Assembly: GCA_963770375.1 (NCBI GenBank)
Contig: CAVYPM010000028.1
Span: 248,001-312,000, forward strand
Reading direction: 5' to 3'
Length of the DNA stretch: 64,000 nucleotides
DNA from: DASVBE01 sp963770375
Lineage (GTDB): Bacteria > Actinomycetota > Actinomycetes > Streptosporangiales > Streptosporangiaceae
The position numbers and the translations under genes are program-made. The notes under the pieces were generated by a model. That model did no database searches. It was not told the origin of the DNA and was given only the letters and a program-made list of their open reading frames with translations. Positions 14,073 to 22,638 of this stretch are shown in pieces. The stretch's first letter is position 1. Every line of letters starts with the position of its first letter.

Positions 14073-16431
14073 CGCCAGGTCCTTCCTTGCTATCGATCAG
14101 AAGGGCACGGAGCTTGGCCAGGCACCGGCCGCGGGTCGGGCCGACGCTGCCCCGCGGGATGCCGAGCCCGGCCGCGACCGCGTCGTAGTCCGGGCGCGGC
14201 ACGAACGCGACGATCCGCAGCAGCTGCTGGCACCGGGGGGACAGCTGGGCCAGCGCGGCCCACAGCTCCCGGCGCTCCTCGTCCAGGACGGCCTGCTCGG
14301 CCGCGTCCGGGCCCTGGTCGGGCTGGTCGGCCAGCCAGTCCTGCTCGGCCGGGAACTGGCGCCGCCCGGCGGAACGCCGCCGCCAGGCTTCCCGCCGGGT
14401 GGTGGTGACCAGCCAGCTGGCCACCGAGCCGGGCTGGCTGAGCTGGTCCAGGTGGGAGACCAGGCGCAGCCAGGCCTGCTGCACGACGTCCTCGGCGTCC
14501 GCCGCGGGCAGCCCGGCGGAGCGGGCGACCTGCCAGAGCATCGGGCTGAGCTCGGGGACCAGCTCGGCGAGGGCCTCGGTCCGGCCGGCCCGGGCCTCGG
14601 CCAGCAGCCCGGCCGTCCAGGCCCGGCGCTCGTCCCAGCGTTCGTCCCGGCCCGCCCCGACCCGGGCCGGCCGTTTATCATCCACTGTCCTGGCCTTCCT
14701 CTCCCGCTCCCGCGCTGGGTCCGGCGACCAGCCCAGGCTCTCCAGGGCGCTGACGGTCCGGCGCAGGGCCGCGGCCGGCCCGGGCTCGGCCAGCCCCAGG
14801 TCCGCCGGGTCCGCCCCGGCGCCGGCGGTCATCTCCGCGGCGATCCGGGCGGCGAGCTCCGGCGCGGCGAACGAGGTGCCGCTCCAGGTCGCGTGCCCGT
14901 CGTGGTAGTTGTCCGGGTCGAGCGGTTCCCGGCGCGCCGCCGGGCTGGTCCCGGCCGTCCCGCCGGGCGGCATATTCATCCGGGACGCGGGCATCAGGCC
15001 GCCGTTGATGACGGTCGGGAAGGTGCTGACCACCGCTGCGCCGTTGGCCCAGACCCGGACCCATGGCCCGCCGTTGCTGAACGACGCCTGGGAGTCGTTC
15101 GGGTTCAGCGCCCCGACGCTGAGCACCGGGGCGTGACCCGGGTCCGGGGCCTGCGCGGCCCAGGCCGCCGGGTAGTACCGCCGGGTGGTGGCGAAGTTCC
15201 CGGCCGCGGCGACGACCGCGACGCCCTGCCCGGTCAGGTCGCTGACCACCGGCCGCAGCGTGGCGCTGTAGGTCGCGTCCTCCTGGGTCTCGCTGAAGTA
15301 GCCGAGCGACAGCGAGATCACGTCCACCCGCCGGGCTCCGTCGTCGACCTGATCCCGGATCTGCCCCAGGGCGTAGAGCAGGTCGCCCTCGTAGACGATG
15401 GCGTCCGGGTGCATGATCCGGACCGACAGCACCTGGGCGTCCGGGGCCAGCTGGCGGATGATCCCGGCGATGAACGTGCCGTGCCCGCTGCAGACCGGTA
15501 CGCCCGGGTTCAGCGGCCCGACCGTGACCGGGCCGTCCCACGGGCCGCGGATGATCTGGCGGGGCTGGTCGCCGGCGCTGGACACGGACAAGGAGTTGGC
15601 CGCGATGCTGTCCTGCAGGTTCAGGTCGACGACGGCGAAGGGTGCGGTGCCGGCCGTGCCGACGGTCGTGTAGCCGCCCGGGGCCACCGGGTCCGGGCGG
15701 ACGCCGAGCCAGGAGTCGTTGGGCAGCAGCCCGGTGTCGGCCACCAGCACCACCGGCCGCTGGCCCGCCTCGGCGTCGGGGCGCCGCAGGGGCGGCGGCA
15801 GGTACAGGTGGACCGGCGCCCGCGCCGACCCGCCCGGGTGCAGGTACGAGCCGGCCGGGTCGGTGCCCAGCCCGCCGCCCTCGGTGATGGGGCCGCCCTC
15901 GGTGATCGGCCCGCCCTCGGTGATCGGGCTGCCGGTCATCGGGGCGGCGCACAGCAGGTGCTCGAGCTGGATCCGGCTGATCTGCTCGGCCTCCGCCTCC
16001 GTGACGGGCCCCTCGTGGGTCTGCCGCTCAGCGGCGGCGTGGCGCAGGGCCTGCAGGGCCACCCAGGCGTCGACGGTCACCGGGGTCCGTGCGGTGCGCG
16101 CCGGGCGCAGCACGGCGGTCCTGATCCCGGCCCGGTCGGCGACCTCGAAGTCCGGGATGACGAGCTCCATCCCGAGGCGCTCCAGGATGACGCCGGCCGG
16201 TGAGCCGTGCCCGGTGGGCAGGTCGCCGGGCACCAGCAGGGTCCGGGTCCGGTAGATCGTGGACCGGGGGACCGTGTCGTCGTGGAACCCGGCCGCTTCC
16301 GTGGGCTTGAGAACCCGGGCGCCGTGCCGCGCCAGGATGGACCCGGGCACACTGCCGAGGACCTCGGTAGGGTCGTCGTCGGCGGGCTCGCCGGACATCG
16401 GGCCCGGCAGCGGATCTCTGCTCCACCGCAT
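14053..16431 (-). CDS. Subtilase (S8) fused to ECF-type sigma factor
   Basis: 792-residue single reading frame. After ~220 N-terminal residues comes a subtilisin-like domain with the full triad: Asp in VVLVADTGLLPND, His in VCSGHGTFIAGI, Ser in SGTSFAAPELAA. From about residue 600 it continues into a sigma-70 region 2 (PAADAEDVVQQAWLRLVSHL, SWLVTTTRREAWRRRS) and region 4 (LSPRCQQLLRIVAFVPRPDY, LGIPRGSVGPTRGRCLAKLR). There is no signal peptide, so both parts are cytoplasmic. The start has a strong GGAGGGGG site. An internal GTG at 14685, with GGAAGG 8 bases upstream, could make free sigma factor (210 residues). In related loci protease and sigma are normally separate genes. Confidence 0.85.
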   Translation of the reverse strand: MRWSRDPLPGPMSGEPADDDPTEVLGSVPGSILARHGARVLKPTEAAGFHDDTVPRSTIYRTRTLLVPGDLPTGHGSPAGVILERLGMELVIPDFEVADRAGIRTAVLRPARTARTPVTVDAWVALQALRHAAAERQTHEGPVTEAEAEQISRIQLEHLLCAAPMTGSPITEGGPITEGGPITEGGGLGTDPAGSYLHPGGSARAPVHLYLPPPLRRPDAEAGQRPVVLVADTGLLPNDSWLGVRPDPVAPGGYTTVGTAGTAPFAVVDLNLQDSIAANSLSVSSAGDQPRQIIRGPWDGPVTVGPLNPGVPVCSGHGTFIAGIIRQLAPDAQVLSVRIMHPDAIVYEGDLLYALGQIRDQVDDGARRVDVISLSLGYFSETQEDATYSATLRPVVSDLTGQGVAVVAAAGNFATTRRYYPAAWAAQAPDPGHAPVLSVGALNPNDSQASFSNGGPWVRVWANGAAVVSTFPTVINGGLMPASRMNMPPGGTAGTSPAARREPLDPDNYHDGHATWSGTSFAAPELAARIAAEMTAGAGADPADLGLAEPGPAAALRRTVSALESLGWSPDPARERERKARTVDDKRPARVGAGRDERWDERRAWTAGLLAEARAGRTEALAELVPELSPMLWQVARSAGLPAADAEDVVQQAWLRLVSHLDQLSQPGSVASWLVTTTRREAWRRRSAGRRQFPAEQDWLADQPDQGPDAAEQAVLDEERRELWAALAQLSPRCQQLLRIVAFVPRPDYDAVAAGLGIPRGSVGPTRGRCLAKLRALLIDSKEGPGDEQPGG
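15881..15934 (-). repeat. 18-bp tandem repeat in subtilase gene
   Basis: Three 18-bp units encode PITEGG three times in the linker between the N-terminal region and the subtilase domain. The frame is preserved. Confidence 0.85.
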
Positions 16432-16616
16432 GCTGCATCCCCCTCCTCGTCACGCTGGGTCGTGACGTGGCGGCCGGGGACGGCAGACAGGCGGGGCCGG
16501 CCACCGGTGCCACAGTCGCTCAGAGCCAGCCGGGCCTGGCTAGATACATCAGCCCGTAACGTCTTTATAACGCCAAAGTCCGGCCGGTGTCCCGGCCCAG
16601 GCAGGAACGGAGGGTG

Positions 16617-17225
16617 ATGGCCGACAAGGAATTCACCGAACTGGCCGGCCCGCGGCTCACGCTGCGCCGGTTCCGGGCAGCCGACGCCCCGGTGTTCGCC
16701 GCCTACCGGTCGGTGCCGGAGGTGGCGCGGTACCAGAGCTGGGACACGCCGTTCCCGGTGACCGCGGCGGAAGAAGCGATCAGCGCGATGCTGGGCGACC
16801 ACCCGGACACGCCCGGGGAGTGGTTCCAGTTCGCCGCGGTCCTGCGCGGTGGCGGGCCGGACGGCGGGGAGCTGATCGGCGACTGCGCGGCCTGCACGGA
16901 CGCGGATGATCCGCGGCAGGCCGAGATCGGGTTCACGATCGCGCCGGCCTACCAGGGGCAGGGATACGCGACCGAGGCGGCCGGGCTGCTGCTCGGCTAC
17001 CTGTTCGGGGCGCGGGGCAAGCGCCGCGTCACCGCTAACTGCGATGCGCGCAACCTGGCCTCGGCCGCGGTGCTCGAGCGGCTCGGCCTGCGCCGCGAGG
17101 GGCACCTGCGGGAGAGCACGTGGGCCAAGGGCGAGTGGACGGATGACCTGTGGTACGCCATGCTGCGCCGGGAGTGGGTGGCGGCCAACCGCGAGGGGGT
17201 TCGTGATGAGCAGCCGGACCAGTGA
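16617..17225 (+). CDS. GNAT-family N-acetyltransferase (RimJ/RimL type)
   Basis: 202 residues, probably acetylating an N-terminal or small-molecule amine with acetyl-CoA. It shows the RimL-like opening LAGPRLTLRRFRAADAPVF, the acetyl-CoA loop IAPAYQGQGYATEAAGLLLG and the family end NLASAAVLERLGLRREGHLR. ATG is preceded immediately by GGAGGGTG; an adjoining GTG codon is possible. It diverges from the protease-sigma operon and overlaps the next gene by 20 bases. Confidence 0.9.
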   Translation: MADKEFTELAGPRLTLRRFRAADAPVFAAYRSVPEVARYQSWDTPFPVTAAEEAISAMLGDHPDTPGEWFQFAAVLRGGGPDGGELIGDCAACTDADDPRQAEIGFTIAPAYQGQGYATEAAGLLLGYLFGARGKRRVTANCDARNLASAAVLERLGLRREGHLRESTWAKGEWTDDLWYAMLRREWVAANREGVRDEQPDQ

Positions 17226-18150
17226 CATCCAGACGCCAGGCCCGCCGGAGACGCAGGAGGTCGCCGACGGGGTCTGGGCCTACATCCAGCCCGACGGCAC
17301 CTGGTGGATCAACAACACGGGTTTCCTGGCCGGCCCGCAGGGCGTGATCAGCATCGACGCCTGCTCGACCGAACGGCGGACCCGCGCCTACCAGGCGGCC
17401 ATCGCCGAGGTCACCCGCGCTCCGGTGCGGGCCGTGGTCAGCACGCACCACCACGGCGACCACACGTTCGGCAACTGCCTGTTCCCGGGTGCAGCGCTGA
17501 TCGGCCACGAGCGGACCCGGGCCGAGGCAATCGCCTTCGGCCCGCCGAGCGACACCGGGATCTGGGACGACCCGGACTGGGGCGACCTGACCCTGGACCC
17601 GCCGTTCATCACGTTCACCGACCAGCTGACGCTGCACGCCGGCACCATCCGGGCCCAGGTCGGCTACGTCGGTGGCCCCGCCCACACCACCAACGACTCG
17701 GTGGTCTGGATCCCGGACAGCTCCGTGCTCTTCGCCGGGGACCTGATCTTCAACGGCGGCACGCCGTTCGTGCTCATGGGCTCGGTGACGGGCACGATCA
17801 GCGTGCTGGAGGAAGTGATCGCCCCGCTGAACGCGCAGACCATCGTCCCCGGCCATGGCCCGGTCTTCCACGACCGCGGCCCGCTCGACGACACCCTGGA
17901 CTACCTGCGGTTCGTGCTCGACCTTGCGGCCCGCGCGGTCGCCGAGAACGTCCCGCCGCTGGCCGCCGCCCGGGAAACGGACCTGGGCCGGTTCGCCTCC
18001 TGGCCGGACCGCGAGCGCATCGTCGGCAACCTGCACCGCGCCTGCGCCGAGCTCCGCGGCACCCCGCCCGGCGGCCCCATCGACCTCGCCCCGGCGCTCA
18101 CCAACATGGTCGCCTACAACGGCGGCCGGCGCCTGTCCTGCCGGGCCTGA
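17206..18150 (+). CDS. MBL-fold metallo-hydrolase
   Basis: 314 residues with the metallo-beta-lactamase metal motif STHHHGDHTFGN, the later ligand region GGPAHTTNDSVVW / FAGDLIFNGG and the terminal His in VPGHGPVFHD. It resembles hydrolases of the SoxH/quinoprotein-relay type rather than true beta-lactamases, and has no signal peptide. The start codon lies inside the preceding GNAT gene, which implies coupled translation. Substrate unknown. Confidence 0.9.
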   Translation: MSSRTSDIQTPGPPETQEVADGVWAYIQPDGTWWINNTGFLAGPQGVISIDACSTERRTRAYQAAIAEVTRAPVRAVVSTHHHGDHTFGNCLFPGAALIGHERTRAEAIAFGPPSDTGIWDDPDWGDLTLDPPFITFTDQLTLHAGTIRAQVGYVGGPAHTTNDSVVWIPDSSVLFAGDLIFNGGTPFVLMGSVTGTISVLEEVIAPLNAQTIVPGHGPVFHDRGPLDDTLDYLRFVLDLAARAVAENVPPLAAARETDLGRFASWPDRERIVGNLHRACAELRGTPPGGPIDLAPALTNMVAYNGGRRLSCRA

Positions 18151-18244
18151 CCTGTCATTCCGCCGGTCGCGTGGTCGCCGCGGGCTGTCGGTGGGCACGG
18201 CTAGCGTGACGAGGGCAACGGAGCTCACCGTGAGGCGGGAGATC

Positions 18245-18808
18245 ATGACCACACTGCAGAACCGGCCGAACACCGCACTGCTGGTCGTCGACGTGCAGAG
18301 CGGCGTGGTGGACGGCAACCACGAGCGTGACACGGTCGTCGCGAACGTCGGCGCCCTGGTCGACAAGGCCCGGCGGGAGCAGGTCCCGGTGGTCTGGGTG
18401 CAGCACTCCAGCGACATGCTGGAGAAGGGCAGCGAGGAGTGGCGGATCGTCCCCGAGCTGGCCCCCGGCGGCACCGAGCCGCTGGTGGAGAAGACCTACC
18501 CGGACTCGTTCGAGGACACCACGCTGGAGAGCGTGCTGTCCGGCCTGGCCGTCGGGCGGCTGGTGGTGGCCGGCGCGCAGACCGATGAGTGCATCCGGTC
18601 GACGCTGCACGGCGCGATCGCCCGCGGGTACGACGCGACCCTGGTCGGCGACGCCCACACGACCGAGGACCTGACCGAGTGGGGCGCGCCGCCGCCGGAC
18701 ATGGTGATCGCGCACACCAACCTGTACTGGAGCAACCACGCCGCGCCCGGGCGGACGGCCGGCACGGTGGAGACCAAGAACGTCGACTTCGGCGCCGCGG
18801 GCGGCTAG
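18245..18808 (+). CDS. Isochorismatase-family cysteine hydrolase
   Basis: 187 residues of the isochorismatase/nicotinamidase fold. Catalytic Asp lies in TALLVVDVQSGVV, Lys in LVEKTYPDSF, and the nucleophile Cys in GAQTDECIRSTLHGAIARGY. The preceding sequence GGCGGGAGATC provides the ribosome-binding site. It has its own 95-bp upstream gap and converges on the YjbR gene with a 4-bp overlap at the stops. Exact substrate cannot be read. Confidence 0.92.
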   Translation: MTTLQNRPNTALLVVDVQSGVVDGNHERDTVVANVGALVDKARREQVPVVWVQHSSDMLEKGSEEWRIVPELAPGGTEPLVEKTYPDSFEDTTLESVLSGLAVGRLVVAGAQTDECIRSTLHGAIARGYDATLVGDAHTTEDLTEWGAPPPDMVIAHTNLYWSNHAAPGRTAGTVETKNVDFGAAGG

Positions 18809-19206
18809 GCCGGTCCCTGGCCCTCGCCCCGGGCGTACGCGTCGGACAGCCGCGCCGGGGCCTGGGCCAGCCAGCCGTCGGTGACCGCGTCGCGCAGCGC
18901 CGCCCCGTCCACCGCCGGCAGGCCGATCAGCACGGCCGCGTAGCCGTCGAAGTGCGGGATCGTGAAGAACCCGGCGTGGCCGGCGGCCAGCACGGCTTCC
19001 TTCTCGCCCAGGTCCCCGACCCGCACGGCCAGGATCGGGCCCTCCGGCGGCGTCTCGTCACCGAACCGGCGCAGGTCCGCCTTGCTGAACGGGCGCTCCC
19101 AGGCGAACGCCTTGCCCGCCACCAGCCACGTCCGGTTGCCGTGCCGCTCCGCCTCGGTGACCTCGGGCAGCGCCAGGGCCAGCCGGGCCACGTCCTCGAT
19201 CCTCAC
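18805..19206 (-). CDS. MmcQ/YjbR family DNA-binding-fold protein
   Basis: 133 residues with the YjbR pattern (ALALPEVTEAERHGNRTWLV, KAFAWERPFSKADLRRFG, IPHFDGYAAVLIGLPAVDG). The role of the family is unknown. The GTG start directly abuts a 143-bp dispersed repeat, so no ribosome-binding site of normal kind is present. The repeat may have replaced the native upstream region. Confidence 0.88.
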   Translation of the reverse strand: MRIEDVARLALALPEVTEAERHGNRTWLVAGKAFAWERPFSKADLRRFGDETPPEGPILAVRVGDLGEKEAVLAAGHAGFFTIPHFDGYAAVLIGLPAVDGAALRDAVTDGWLAQAPARLSDAYARGEGQGPA

Positions 19207-19349
19207 AGTGCTAGCTGGCTCACGCCGGGCCGCTGGAGAGGCGCTGCCTTCCCTCCTCGCTCCTTAGGCGCTCCTTCGTCGCGCCTGCGTCGCTCGTCGG
19301 GAAAACAGCGCCGGCGGCACCGGCGCTCGCCCTGCCGGCTATGCCGGCT
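19207..19349. repeat. Dispersed non-coding repeat, copy A (~143 bp)
   Basis: About 90% identical by eye (roughly 13 mismatches, no gap) to 62561-62702. It runs from AGTGCTAGCTGGCTCACGCC to CTGCCGGCTATGCCGGCT. It lies between the VOC gene end and the YjbR start, exactly touching the latter. There is no plausible gene inside. It could be a REP/MITE-like element. Confidence 0.85.
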
Positions 19350-19380
19350 AGTCAGCGGCACGGCCTAGATCCAGCGAGCA

Positions 19381-19788
19381 CTACTGCGGCTGGCTGACGT
19401 TGACCAGCCAGGGAACGCCGTACTTGTCCGTGCACATGCCGAACTCGTCGCCCCAGGCCTGCTTGGCCATCGGCATCGTGACCGCGCCGTCCGCGGACAG
19501 CTTCTCGAAGTAGCCGCGCAGCGCGTCGCCGTCGTCGCCGCTGAGGCTGACCGCGAAGCCGGCCGGCACCACGTCCGGGGCCTCGCTGTAGTTGTCCGCC
19601 GCCATGATCGTGTAGCCGAGCTCGGTCTCCAGCTGGCCGTGCATGATCCGGTCGCCGTCCGGGCCGGTATTGCCGAAGTCCGCGAACGTGTTCACGTTCA
19701 GCGAGCCGCCGAACACGTCCTTGTAGAACTCCAGCGCCTGGCGGGCGTTGCCATTGAAGTTGAGGTAAGGGTTCAGCCGGGACGTCAT
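19381..19788 (-). CDS. VOC-family protein (PhnB/glyoxalase-like)
   Basis: 135 residues, with the vicinal-oxygen-chelate repeats NPYLNFNGNARQALEFYKDV at the start and WGDEFGMCTDKYGVPWLVNV at the end, as in the PhnB/3-demethylubiquinone-like subgroup. The fold normally pairs as a dimer. ATG has GGAG upstream. Function within the superfamily is not determined. Confidence 0.92.
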   Translation of the reverse strand: MTSRLNPYLNFNGNARQALEFYKDVFGGSLNVNTFADFGNTGPDGDRIMHGQLETELGYTIMAADNYSEAPDVVPAGFAVSLSGDDGDALRGYFEKLSADGAVTMPMAKQAWGDEFGMCTDKYGVPWLVNVSQPQ

Positions 19789-19953
19789 GGGTCACTCCTC
19801 CCGCAGCCGGACGGGAACCCTGCGGCCCCCGAGGCTGGCGAGGTTACCAGCCGAAAAGCGGAACTGGCCGGTTACCCACTGGTTATTTCCGGCCCGGTCA
19901 CCAGCTGTCCGCCGCTGAGGAGACGACCGGGCGGCCGCTAAGGATACGGGCCC

Positions 19954-20433
19954 CTACAGCAGCAGGCCCATCACGATCGTGTCCCACAGCTCGCCGCTGA
20001 CCCGCCGGTACTGCGCCACCCGGCGGCCCTCCTCGGCGTAGCCGGCCTTGCGGTACGCCGCGATGGCCGCCGCGTTGTGCGCGAACACCTCCAGGCACAG
20101 CTTGTGCAGGCCCTGGTCCCTGGCCCAGTCCGCCGCCGCGGCGAGAAGCGCCGAGCCGGCCCCGCGGCCCCGCCAGGCGCGGTCCACCAGCATGCCGAGC
20201 TCGCCGTAGCCGTGCCGGCTCGCCTCCACGTGCAGCATCCCGATCACCTGCCCGGCGGCAGCCTCCGCGACCACGGTGGAGGCCGTGCTGTGGGCGAACA
20301 CCACGGTCCGCTCGGCCACGTCGATGGGCGGCTCGCTGGCGATGCCGTCGCGTTCCGCGGCCACCGCGGCGAACAGCGCCGCCATGGCCGGGGCATCCTC
20401 CGGCCGGGCGGGCCGGACCTGGAAGTCAGCCAC
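19954..20433 (-). CDS. GNAT-family N-acetyltransferase
   Basis: 159 residues starting at GTG (VADFQVRPARPEDAPAMAAL). The acetyl-CoA motif lies in LGMLVDRAWRGRGAGSALLA and the family C-terminus in LEVFAHNAAAIAAYRKAGY. A longer reading from 20505 adds a non-conserved N-terminus, so the GTG is preferred. It diverges from the HD-GYP gene. The 165 bp before the VOC gene hold no other clear feature. Confidence 0.9.
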   Translation of the reverse strand: MADFQVRPARPEDAPAMAALFAAVAAERDGIASEPPIDVAERTVVFAHSTASTVVAEAAAGQVIGMLHVEASRHGYGELGMLVDRAWRGRGAGSALLAAAADWARDQGLHKLCLEVFAHNAAAIAAYRKAGYAEEGRRVAQYRRVSGELWDTIVMGLLL

Positions 20434-20528
20434 CGGCCCATCCTGCCATTGCCCGGCGAACCGGCCAGCCTGCGCACCGAGGCGCAATACCATGACGTGA
20501 GCCATTTCCCTGACGGGACAGGAGCCCA

Positions 20529-22166
20529 GTGACCGAGCCGACCGAGCCGGCCGCGCCGACGGCGCCGGGCGCGCCCGCCGCGCCCGCTCACCCGCTCCGG
20601 CTCGCCGAGGCCGCGGCCGTCCTCTCGCTGGCCACTGACCTGTCCATGGGCCAGCCGCTCGAGCACGGGCTGCGCTGCGCGCTGGTCAGCGTCCGGATCG
20701 CCCGGGTTCTCGGCCTGGCCGGCGACGACCTGGTCACCGTCTACTACACCGGGATCCTGCATTTCGCCGGCTGCACCGCGGAAAGCGAGATCGACGCCGG
20801 GTTTTTCGGCGACGAATCAGCGGCCCGGCCGCAGATGCTCGGCGCCCAGTTCGGGTCCCGCGGCGAGCTGATCGCGATGGCCATGCGCACCGCCCACCAG
20901 GGCAAGCCCGCGCACGTCCGGGCCGCGAAGATGGCCAGGTCCGCGGTGGGCGGCATCGCCGAGTTCAGGAAGTGGGCGCGCAGCCACTGCGACGTGGCCC
21001 GGCTGCTCGGCGCGCGGATGGGCTTCTCCGCGGAAATCCAGCTGTCACTCAAGCACCTGTACGAGCGGTGGGACGGCAAGGGCATGCCCGGTGACCTGCG
21101 CGGCGAGCAGATCCCGCAGCCAGTCAGGATCATGCAGGTGGCCCAGGACGCCGACATCGCCTACCAGCGCGGCGGACCGGCCCTGGCCCGCACCGTCCTC
21201 TCCGGCCGGGCCGGCTCCGGCCTGGACCCGCAGGCCGTCGCCGCCTTCCTGGACGCCGGCGACGCCATGTTCGACGGCCTGGACGAGCCGTCGGTCTGGG
21301 ACGAGGCGATGGCCGGGGAACCCGGCCCGCAGCCGGCCATCACCGAGGACCGCCTCGACGACTGCCTGTCCGCGGTCGCGGACTTCGCCGACCTGAAGAG
21401 CACCTGGACCGTCGGCCACTCCCGGGGCGTCGCCGGGCTGGCCGAGCAGGCCGCCATCATCGCCGGCCTGGACGGCGCGGACGTGATCCTGCTCCGCCGC
21501 GCCGCGCTCGTGCACGACCTGGGCCGGGTCGCGGTCCCGGTCAGCGTGTGGGCCAAGCCGGGCCCGCTGACCCGCGCCGAGCGGGAGCAGGTCAGGCTGC
21601 ACGCCTACCACACCGAGCGGGTGCTCGACGTGGTGCCCGGGCTGCGCCCGCTCGGCCGGCTGGCCGGGTCGCACGGCGAGCGCGGCGACGGCAGCGGCTA
21701 CCACCGCGGCAGCCGGACCGCGGACCTGCCGCTGACCGCCTGGCTGCTCGCCGCGGCCGACTGCTACCAGGCCATGCGCGAGCCCCGGGCCTACCGAGAG
21801 CCGCTCACCGAGGCCGAGGCCGCCGCCGAGCTGTGCCGGGAGATGGAGTCGGGCCGGCTCGCGCCGGAAGCCGCCAACGCGGTGCTGGTCGCAGCCGGCC
21901 AGCCGGGCCGCCCGGTGACCCGCCCGGCCGGCCTGTCCGAGCGCGAGTGCCAGGTGCTGCGGCTGCTGTCCCGCGGCCTGGCCACCAAGCAGATCGCCCG
22001 TCAGCTGGGTATCTCCCCGAAGACCTGCGACCATCACATCCAGCGGGTGTACGGAAAGGCCGGGGTGTCGACCAGGGCCGGCGCCACCCTGTTCGCCATG
22101 GAGCACGGCCTGCTCGGCGCGGACCAGCCCGGCATCCCCGGCGGGCCAGGGCTGGCCGCCGGATAG
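20529..22166 (+). CDS. HD-GYP-like phosphohydrolase domain protein with C-terminal LuxR DNA-binding domain
   Basis: 545 residues. Two HD-like halves are seen: an N-terminal one with LKHLYERWDGKGMPGDL and a C-terminal one with the HD pair LVHDLGRVAVP followed by GSHGERGDGSGYHRG. The last ~70 residues are a LuxR helix-turn-helix (LSERECQVLRLLSRGLATKQ, LGISPKTCDHHIQRVYGKAG). Proteins of this layout are thought to link a cyclic-dinucleotide or other phosphodiesterase to transcription, but the strict GYP is GSGYH here, so c-di-GMP activity is uncertain. GTG start with GGAG 6 bases upstream. Confidence 0.9.
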   Translation: MTEPTEPAAPTAPGAPAAPAHPLRLAEAAAVLSLATDLSMGQPLEHGLRCALVSVRIARVLGLAGDDLVTVYYTGILHFAGCTAESEIDAGFFGDESAARPQMLGAQFGSRGELIAMAMRTAHQGKPAHVRAAKMARSAVGGIAEFRKWARSHCDVARLLGARMGFSAEIQLSLKHLYERWDGKGMPGDLRGEQIPQPVRIMQVAQDADIAYQRGGPALARTVLSGRAGSGLDPQAVAAFLDAGDAMFDGLDEPSVWDEAMAGEPGPQPAITEDRLDDCLSAVADFADLKSTWTVGHSRGVAGLAEQAAIIAGLDGADVILLRRAALVHDLGRVAVPVSVWAKPGPLTRAEREQVRLHAYHTERVLDVVPGLRPLGRLAGSHGERGDGSGYHRGSRTADLPLTAWLLAAADCYQAMREPRAYREPLTEAEAAAELCREMESGRLAPEAANAVLVAAGQPGRPVTRPAGLSERECQVLRLLSRGLATKQIARQLGISPKTCDHHIQRVYGKAGVSTRAGATLFAMEHGLLGADQPGIPGGPGLAAG

Positions 22167-22255
22167 CCGGTAGCCGGGTAGCCAGACAGAAGATAGGGAA
22201 AACTCCCCATGGCCGCGTCATGCCCCGTGCCCCTACGGTCATGACCGGGGGGGTA

Positions 22256-22299
22256 ACTGGTCACCCCCGGGGATCTGGGGGTCCCCGGGGGTGACCAGT
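22256..22299. terminator. Very strong 18-bp hairpin
   Basis: Perfect inverted repeat ACTGGTCACCCCCGGGGA with its complement, loop 8 nt (TCTGGGGG). It lies 90 bp past the HD-GYP stop and 22 bp before the next start. It probably terminates the upstream gene; it could also shape the leader of the next one. Confidence 0.65.
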
Positions 22300-22320
22300 C
22301 CGTTCAGGGAGGCAGGCGTC

Positions 22321-22617
22321 ATGGGGAGCCCGGCGGTGGTCATCAAGCGCAGCTGCGAGCGCCTTGCCCCGGTCAGCACCCGGCCGCTGCTCGCCGCCGA
22401 GGTCACCGCGATCAACGCGGGCCGCAGGCTGTACCGCAGCTCGGCGCTGTCCGCCGAGACCACCGTCAACACCGTGCTGTGCCACACCGCCGACCTGGAG
22501 CCCGCCGAGCTGGCCGCGCTGCAGCAGATCGGCGAGCGCAGTTTCGGCATCTGCGCCCGGGCCGGGGTGCTCTACCAGCAGGCCGCCGACCTGCTCGCCG
22601 ACCTCCACCAGCACTGA
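22321..22617 (+). CDS. Hypothetical protein, 98 residues
   Basis: Unrecognised small protein (MGSPAVVIKRSCERLAPVST, AAEVTAINAGRRLYRSSALS). It is helical with several cysteines (CERL, VLCHT, FGICARAG) and no membrane segment. ATG has GGGAGG 8 bases upstream. It sits between a strong hairpin and the DUF1810 gene (21-bp gap), possibly co-transcribed with the latter. Confidence 0.55.
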   Translation: MGSPAVVIKRSCERLAPVSTRPLLAAEVTAINAGRRLYRSSALSAETTVNTVLCHTADLEPAELAALQQIGERSFGICARAGVLYQQAADLLADLHQH

Positions 22618-22638
22618 CCCGCCGGCCCGCCGACCGCC

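Noticed and set aside
10816..16203. Plus-strand open frame of about 1795 codons
   Set aside because: Antisense shadow of the CHAT and protease-sigma genes, rich in Arg/Gly/Pro/Gln with no domains; typical for high-GC DNA.
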